Assembly (NCBI GenBank): GCA_003567805.1
Contig: PWYP01000021.1
Span: forward strand, 1 to 10,957
Origin: PVC group bacterium
GTDB lineage: Bacteria; Verrucomicrobiota; Kiritimatiellia; UBA8416
Length of the DNA: 10,957 bases
Reading direction: 5' to 3'
Made by a program: the position numbers and the translations under genes. Below the pieces are notes generated by a model. The model searched no databases and was not told where the DNA came from. It worked only from the letters and a program-made list of their open reading frames with translations. This document shows positions 6,268 to 10,957 of the stretch, in pieces (within the stretch, counting starts at the first letter, position 1; every line of letters begins with the position of its first letter).

Positions 6268-6659
6268 TTATTCGCAAATTGGATGAAATCAGTGGTTCCG
6301 AACAGGATGTGTTGGCGGAAAACAAGAATTGGCGAAGTCGTCGGTTACTGCTGGCAAAGGATGGCATGGGCTTTTCGATGCACGATACCCTGATCTATGA
6401 GGGCACCGAAACCTACATTCATTATGCGAATCATCTGGAAGCGGTTTATTGTATTGAGGGCGAAGGCGAGATCGAGGATCTGGATAATGGAGAGACTACG
6501 CAAATCGCTGCTGGTACGCTGTATGCCCTAAATGGACACGAGCGACATTATTTACGTGCGCGTAAAACAATGCGAATGGTTTGTGTATTTAATCCGCCTG
6601 TGACGGGGCGTGAAGTGCACGATGAAAACGGTGTATATCCGTTGCTCACGGAAGCGTGA
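6264..6659 (+). CDS. ectC: L-ectoine synthase
   Basis: EctC closes the ring of N-gamma-acetyl-diaminobutyrate to yield ectoine and water. It is a small cupin iron enzyme; 131 residues is normal. Family blocks are NWRSRRLLLAKDGMGFSMHDT (22-42), HLEAVYCIEGEGEIEDL (57-73), GTLYALNGHERHYLRA (84-99) and VCVFNPPVTGREVHDENGVYP (106-126). Glu59, Tyr87 and His95 sit where known ectoine synthases carry their iron ligands. The ATG overlaps the ectB stop as ATGA (6264-6267), with GAGGAGG (6253-6259) 4 nt upstream. No ectD hydroxylase follows. The next gene converges, and its stop lies inside the last codons of ectC, with no clear terminator between them. Confidence 0.97.
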   Translation: MIIRKLDEISGSEQDVLAENKNWRSRRLLLAKDGMGFSMHDTLIYEGTETYIHYANHLEAVYCIEGEGEIEDLDNGETTQIAAGTLYALNGHERHYLRARKTMRMVCVFNPPVTGREVHDENGVYPLLTEA

Positions 6660-7905
6660 ATGGCTCAGGAGACAGGGTAGGATCCAGGGTTTCTGCGTTT
6701 TCAATTTCGCCGAGGCGTTTGTTTTTTTGCTGGGCGACTTGGCGCTCGATCCAGATGCCGGCCAATGCTAATGCGAGCAAAGCTATGAGTGGCCATAATA
6801 CGTGCCATGACCATATTTCTGTGTTTTCGTCGATGTAGGTAGCGCGGTGTACCGCTGTGGTATACACCACGCCTTTAGCGACAAATCCTGCTGCTGTACT
6901 GCCGATAAATAGATGCAGCGGAATTTGTAAGGCGCCAGCCGTGTAATTAATGGCGGCGTGCGGAACACCTGGGCAAATACGTAGTGCGAATAGAGAGGAA
7001 AACTTGGTTCCTTCGCGCATGCGTTTAACAAGTCCGGGTTTGGTTTTTCGTTTATTGATGCCGCTTGTGGCAAGTTTGCGAGACAGGAAATACGCAAAGA
7101 TGCTCCCTGTTGTCCCGCCGATAAATACGATGATTGTTGCCAGCGATGGATGAAAGAGAACACCACACATTGCCATTAGTGGTGCAGCCGGCAGCGCAAA
7201 GGTGTAGAGAGGAATCATGATGCCGATCGTGGCAAGCGGTAACCATCTACTGTTTTCCGCCCGCAGCTTCTCGAGCATACCCGGCGTGTCGATCCAGCCA
7301 TGATATTGCGCGATGAGCCCTGTGGCGATCAGTGCTATAAGACAGAAAGTTTTCAGCAATAGGGTCACGGGCGGGTTTGGGCGGAATCCGTTTTTGCGTG
7401 CTGCAGCAATTCGCATGGCTGCTTGCCAGGCCAATCTAACAATGAGTTGTCCGGCCAGTGCACCAATCGCGGCATACAGAAGTGAGCCAGCAACTAGATA
7501 TGCTGTGTTGAGGAATAAGAAGGCCCCAGCACTTCCCGGAGGCGTGAAGAAGGCCATGATCTCGGCCAATGGACTTTCCGGCCCCAGCAGCAGTTTTCCA
7601 ATATATCTGGCCGATGTAATGACAGGACCAATTGTCACAGGGTTGGTGATCCATACGGCCAGCACCGCAATGGGCAAGTTCACTTTAAGGAGCAGTGCAC
7701 AGCAGGCGGCAAGCAGCATCTGAAAGGGAATTGTCGGCGTAAAGGCAATAAACAGCCCTACCGAAAGTCCCCCGGCCATTCCTGCTTGATCTGTGCGCCA
7801 CACACTGCGATGAAACAAACGCTCTCCAAATAAGCGGTGCAGGGCAGAGTTGCGCAAAGATTTTCGTACGGACCGTTTATGCGTATGCCATCGTTTAAAC
7901 CACAT
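6646..7905 (-). CDS. DUF2062 + VTT/SNARE-associated (DedA/TVP38-like) membrane fusion protein
   Basis: This is an integral membrane protein with two domains. Numbering from an upstream ATG at 7923 (425 residues), about 30-165 resembles DUF2062: a basic start, GGLSVGLFIAFTPTIPFQM (51-69), NLPIAVLAVWITNPVTIGP (82-100) and hydrophobic segments to about 165. About 205-395 is a VTT/SNARE-associated domain: LPAAPLMAMCGVLF (244-257), GGTTGSIFAYFLSRKL (269-284), and RICPGVPHAAINYTAGALQIP (315-335) with its R-x-x-P-x-x-P and NYxAG motif. VTT proteins move or scramble lipids, including undecaprenyl phosphate in some DedA members; DUF2062 function is not established. The ATG at 7905 follows a GGGGGG run at about 9 nt and is chosen; 7923 is also possible. 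The C-terminal tail is charged and probably cytoplasmic. The gene converges on ectC with a 14 bp overlap. Confidence 0.85.
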   Translation of the reverse strand: MWFKRWHTHKRSVRKSLRNSALHRLFGERLFHRSVWRTDQAGMAGGLSVGLFIAFTPTIPFQMLLAACCALLLKVNLPIAVLAVWITNPVTIGPVITSARYIGKLLLGPESPLAEIMAFFTPPGSAGAFLFLNTAYLVAGSLLYAAIGALAGQLIVRLAWQAAMRIAAARKNGFRPNPPVTLLLKTFCLIALIATGLIAQYHGWIDTPGMLEKLRAENSRWLPLATIGIMIPLYTFALPAAPLMAMCGVLFHPSLATIIVFIGGTTGSIFAYFLSRKLATSGINKRKTKPGLVKRMREGTKFSSLFALRICPGVPHAAINYTAGALQIPLHLFIGSTAAGFVAKGVVYTTAVHRATYIDENTEIWSWHVLWPLIALLALALAGIWIERQVAQQKNKRLGEIENAETLDPTLSPEPFTLP

Positions 7906-8019
7906 GTTCGAATGGCCCCCCATTTCCCTAACCGGTCAATGTATTGTAAATCGCGGTGTATTGTGGCCTTACTGTGGAACACCCGGAGGGATGGAACGTG
8001 GTTACGTGACGCGACTTAT

Positions 8020-8613
8020 TTAAAATCCAAAACGCAGACCAATTTCGATACCGAAATCGGTATTGGAGGTTGAGAAGGAGCCATCCTGTTTGTTTTGTTT
8101 GTAGTCGAGGATATCTTCTTCCGTCCAATTCAATACCCCGGAAAAAGAAACTGCCACATTGTTGTTGAGGGCGAATTTTAGGCCTCCCAGCAACGCGGCA
8201 TGTACCGAGGTTGGATTCGTTGGCCCCGTGGTGTCGATAATGCCTAAGCGTAACCCGCCAAATGGTTGTACGGCTGCGCGTGGTGCTGTGTTATATTCGG
8301 CAAATAAACCTACGCCATATAGTTGCTTCATCCGTTGTGGAAATAAGCGATCGGAGTTTCGCAGGGAGCCATAGACACCAATCGAAAGGTTTTCTACAGG
8401 GAAGTAGCCGAGTCCACCGATCAAGCTTAGTGCATCGTGGTCATTGCTGGAAGTGTCGACTTGTGTGCCGATAAATACATGATACCGCTGGCGCGCCAGA
8501 AATTCCACCAGCGGGTTGTCGGTATAAGGGGCCAAACCTGCAGGGGTGGCTAGGGCAGATATACTCACGAGACTGCAAAGACAAACAATCAAACTGCTAT
8601 ATAAAAATTTCAT
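8020..8613 (-). CDS. small predicted outer-membrane beta-barrel protein
   Basis: This 197-residue protein begins with a clear Sec signal peptide (MKF, hydrophobic about 4-19, cleavage likely after ALA at 20-22). The mature part alternates hydrophobic and polar residues in many short strands rich in Gly and aromatics, for example HVFIGTQVD, LSIGVYGSL, YGVGLFAEY, PFGGLRLGI, AALLGGLKFAL and VAVSFSGVL. It ends FGIEIGLRFGF, with the terminal Phe typical of proteins inserted by the BAM complex. It resembles small eight-stranded outer-membrane barrels in general style, but I cannot name a family or ligand. The ATG has GAGGAG about 8 nt upstream, which fixes the start. It stands about 120 bp after gcvP and about 115 bp before the membrane fusion gene, so it may be transcribed alone. 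Confidence 0.8.
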   Translation of the reverse strand: MKFLYSSLIVCLCSLVSISALATPAGLAPYTDNPLVEFLARQRYHVFIGTQVDTSSNDHDALSLIGGLGYFPVENLSIGVYGSLRNSDRLFPQRMKQLYGVGLFAEYNTAPRAAVQPFGGLRLGIIDTTGPTNPTSVHAALLGGLKFALNNNVAVSFSGVLNWTEEDILDYKQNKQDGSFSTSNTDFGIEIGLRFGF

Positions 8614-8647
8614 TCTTTACGCTCCTCTGGTTTTGCAGGGGATCAAA

Positions 8648-8675
8648 AACATAGTGCTCTCGTCATGAAAGTCAC
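8648..8675 (-). promoter_or_regulatory. possible promoter for the outer-membrane protein gene
   Basis: On the minus strand GTGACT (8670-8675) and TATGTT (8648-8653) are 16 nt apart, each matching four of six consensus bases. They lie about 35 bp before the start of the barrel gene, in the gap after the gcvP stop. The match is modest and was found by eye. Confidence 0.25.
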
Positions 8676-8735
8676 ATTTCCTACAGCATATACGCCTGTG
8701 AGAATGTGTCCACTATAAATCGTGCGAATTGTGGT

Positions 8736-10957
8736 TTAGGCATCGTCTTCTGTTAAGGCGGGGCAAGTGCAGACGAGATTACGGTCACCGTAGGCATTGT
8801 CCACACGACCGACGGGAGGCCAGTATTTGTCAATGCGGAATGCGCCGGGGGGAAAGCATCCTTGTTCACGGGGGTAGGGGCGTTCCCAATCCGCTACGAG
8901 ATCTTCGACGGTATGGGGAGCGTGTTTGAGAGGACTGTTGTCAGCGGGAATTCGCCCTTCGGCCACATCGTCAATTTCACTTCGTATGGCCAGCATAGCA
9001 TCGATAAAGCGATCCAGCTCTGCCTTTGTCTCGCTTTCGGTGGGCTCTACCATGAGGGTTCCAGCTACGGGCCAGCTCATGGTGGGCGCATGAAACCCAT
9101 TATCAATAAGTCGCTTGGCAATATCGTCAACGGTAATGCCGTGCTCGGAGAAATGGCGTGTATCCAGAATGCATTCGTGTGCCACGTGCCCAGTGCGTCC
9201 TGCATACAGGATGGGATAAGCCTTGCGCAAACGTGCGGCGATGTAGTTGGCATTCAAAATGGCTACTTTTGTTGCTTGCGTAATGCCGGGACCTCCCATC
9301 ATGAGGCAATACGCCCAGGAGATAAGCAAGATGGATGTGGATCCATAGGGCGTGGCGCTCACAGGCCCTTCGTCGCCTCCGGTTTCTGGGTGACCGGGTA
9401 GGAACGGGATTAAATGGGACTTTACGCCAATGGGGCCCATGCCAGGGCCTCCGCCACCATGTGGAATGGCGAAGGTTTTATGCAAGTTGAGGTGAGAGAC
9501 ATCCGCGCCTAGCGCGCCGGGTTTGGCAAGCCCAACGAGTGCATTGAGATTTGCACCATCCAGATAGACTTGGCCACCGTATTCGTGCGTAATGGCACAA
9601 ACTTCATGAATGGTTTCCTCAAATACGCCATGCGTAGACGGATAGGTGATCATACAGGCAGAGAGTTTTTCTCCTGCGGCGGCTGCCTTCTGGCGAAAAT
9701 CCTCCACATCGATGTCGCCATTTTCCGCCGTTTTCACGGCTACGACTTGCATCCCGCACATTTGGGCGGACGCAGGGTTGGTGCCATGAGCGGAGACGGG
9801 AATCAGGCATATATTACGGTCCGTGTCTCCCTTGGACTGGTGATACGCGCGTATCGTGAGGAGCCCGGCATACTCGCCTTGCGCGCCGGAGTTCGGTTGC
9901 ATGGAAATTGCGTCATATCCGGTGATCGTGCATAGGCGCGCCGCTAGATCATCCATCAGGGTTTTGTATCCTTGCGCCTGATCGGCGGGGATAAACGGAT
10001 GTAAACTGGAGAAGGCCGGCCAGGAAAGTGGTAGCATTTCGGCGGCGGCATTTAATTTCATCGTGCAGGATCCGAGGGGAATCATGGCGCGATCCAGAGC
10101 AAGATCTCGATCGGAGAGACGGCGCATATAGCGTGTCATTTCGGATTCGGCGCGATTCATGTGAAAGATGGGATGGGTTAAGTATTCCGATGCACGTTGC
10201 AGATCGGAAGGGAAGGCAACATCTTCGGCCGGTGGCGGTAAGGTATCGATGCCGAATGCACGGAGAATGCGCAGGAGGACATCCTCGTCCGTGGTCTCGT
10301 CCAGACTGATGCCGACACGATCATTTCCGATTTTGCGGAAATTCAATCCTTCGTGTCTTGCCGCAGCTAGAATGCCGGCCTGGCCGACACCCACAGTGAC
10401 CGTGAAAGTGTCAAAGAAGCTCTCGGGATGAAGGGTGGCACCTGCATCGCGTAAAGCTTGCGCCAAGCGAACGGTATTGAAATGTATTTGTTCGGCGATA
10501 GCGCGTAATCCTTCGGGTCCATGAAAGACCGCATAGAAGGAGGCCATTACGGCAAGTAATGCCTGTGCCGTACAAACATTGGAAGTGGCTTTTTCGCGAC
10601 GGATATGTTGCTCGCGTGTTTGCAGGGAGAGACGAAAAGCACGGTTTCCCCGAGCATCAATAGATACCCCGACAACGCGTCCGGGAATAGCACGTTTCAG
10701 TTTGTCTGTGCATGCGAGAAATGCGGCGTGCGGGCCGCCATAGCCAAGAGGCACACCAAAGCGCTGGCTGGAACCCACGGCAATATCGCATCCCATGGAA
10801 CCGGGTTCTTTGAGGATGGTCAAGGCCAGTAAATCTGTTGCCATGATCGCGGTTGCCTTGGCGGCATGGAGGGCCGCTATTTGTGCAGAAAAATCGCGAA
10901 CATGTCCAAAGGTGCCGGGATATTGAAAGATGGCCCCGAACACATCTTCAGCCGGAA
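8736..10957 (-). CDS. gcvP: glycine dehydrogenase (decarboxylating), P-protein, N-terminus missing at the window edge
   Basis: GcvP is the PLP-dependent P-protein of the glycine cleavage system. It decarboxylates glycine and passes the aminomethyl group to lipoylated GcvH. About 739 codons are visible. The family is about 950 residues, so roughly 210-220 N-terminal residues lie beyond the right edge. A GTG at 10941-10943 is an internal valine, not the start, because conserved residues ([13 protein letters not shown]) run across it. Visible blocks include [73 protein letters not shown] and the PLP-lysine motif [18 protein letters not shown], with the lysine codon at 9477-9479. N-terminal-half and C-terminal-half features lie in one chain, so this is the single-polypeptide form, not the split GcvPA/GcvPB. 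It ends TAA at 8736-8738. GcvT and GcvH are not in view and may lie to the right. Confidence 0.97.
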   Translation of the reverse strand, partial: PAEDVFGAIFQYPGTFGHVRDFSAQIAALHAAKATAIMATDLLALTILKEPGSMGCDIAVGSSQRFGVPLGYGGPHAAFLACTDKLKRAIPGRVVGVSIDARGNRAFRLSLQTREQHIRREKATSNVCTAQALLAVMASFYAVFHGPEGLRAIAEQIHFNTVRLAQALRDAGATLHPESFFDTFTVTVGVGQAGILAAARHEGLNFRKIGNDRVGISLDETTDEDVLLRILRAFGIDTLPPPAEDVAFPSDLQRASEYLTHPIFHMNRAESEMTRYMRRLSDRDLALDRAMIPLGSCTMKLNAAAEMLPLSWPAFSSLHPFIPADQAQGYKTLMDDLAARLCTITGYDAISMQPNSGAQGEYAGLLTIRAYHQSKGDTDRNICLIPVSAHGTNPASAQMCGMQVVAVKTAENGDIDVEDFRQKAAAAGEKLSACMITYPSTHGVFEETIHEVCAITHEYGGQVYLDGANLNALVGLAKPGALGADVSHLNLHKTFAIPHGGGGPGMGPIGVKSHLIPFLPGHPETGGDEGPVSATPYGSTSILLISWAYCLMMGGPGITQATKVAILNANYIAARLRKAYPILYAGRTGHVAHECILDTRHFSEHGITVDDIAKRLIDNGFHAPTMSWPVAGTLMVEPTESETKAELDRFIDAMLAIRSEIDDVAEGRIPADNSPLKHAPHTVEDLVADWERPYPREQGCFPPGAFRIDKYWPPVGRVDNAYGDRNLVCTCPALTEDDA

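Noticed and set aside
8862..9401. A 179-codon open frame on the plus strand inside gcvP
   Set aside because: The minus strand here encodes uninterrupted conserved GcvP sequence including the PLP lysine; the plus frame has no family signature or ribosome site and is a shadow.
10941..10943. GTG as a possible start codon for gcvP
   Set aside because: The reading frame stays open to the window edge and the residues before it match internal GcvP sequence, so the gene is simply cut by the window.
1..10957. Mobile elements, CRISPR arrays, tRNA or rRNA genes
   Set aside because: No transposase or integrase, no regularly spaced direct repeats and no tRNA-like cloverleaf were seen on either strand.

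Overview
The window reads as chromosomal DNA from a Gram-negative bacterium adapted to salt or drought. It encodes a lipoprotein with a lipobox, a small outer-membrane barrel protein with a signal peptide, the peptidoglycan enzyme MurB, and a complete ectABC ectoine cluster. Base composition is moderate and looks even across the genes, with no insertion sequence, phage gene, tRNA, rRNA or CRISPR array seen. The phylum cannot be fixed from this sequence. The mix of a plant-type glucuronokinase homologue, a single-chain GcvP and a divergent MurB would fit a group such as Verrucomicrobiota/Kiritimatiellota, but that is only a guess.

Layout. Bases 1-213 (+) hold the tail of an unidentified protein. 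Bases 234-4208 (-) carry five genes in one direction, read right to left: a glucuronokinase-like GHMP kinase, GalU, a small lipoprotein, MurB and Rnk. Gaps of about 50-140 bp separate them, so they may form one operon or two. Bases 4209-4426 are a divergent control region. Bases 4427-6659 (+) are ectA-ectB-ectC, tightly packed with an ATGA overlap between ectB and ectC. Bases 6646-10957 (-) carry a DUF2062 + VTT/SNARE-associated membrane fusion protein that overlaps the end of ectC tail to tail, a small outer-membrane protein, and the C-terminal three quarters of glycine dehydrogenase GcvP, which runs off the right edge.

How the genes fit together. EctB transaminates aspartate semialdehyde to 2,4-diaminobutyrate, EctA acetylates it, and EctC cyclises the product to the compatible solute ectoine. 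On the other side of the shared control region, the GHMP kinase next to GalU suggests a salvage route from free glucuronate through glucuronate-1-phosphate to UDP-glucuronate, as in the plant inositol-oxidation pathway. That would feed polysaccharide or envelope synthesis and would fit with MurB downstream. No intergenic stretch exceeds about 220 bases. The most notable items are the kinase-GalU pair and the DUF2062-VTT fusion; no clearly new multi-gene system is evident.
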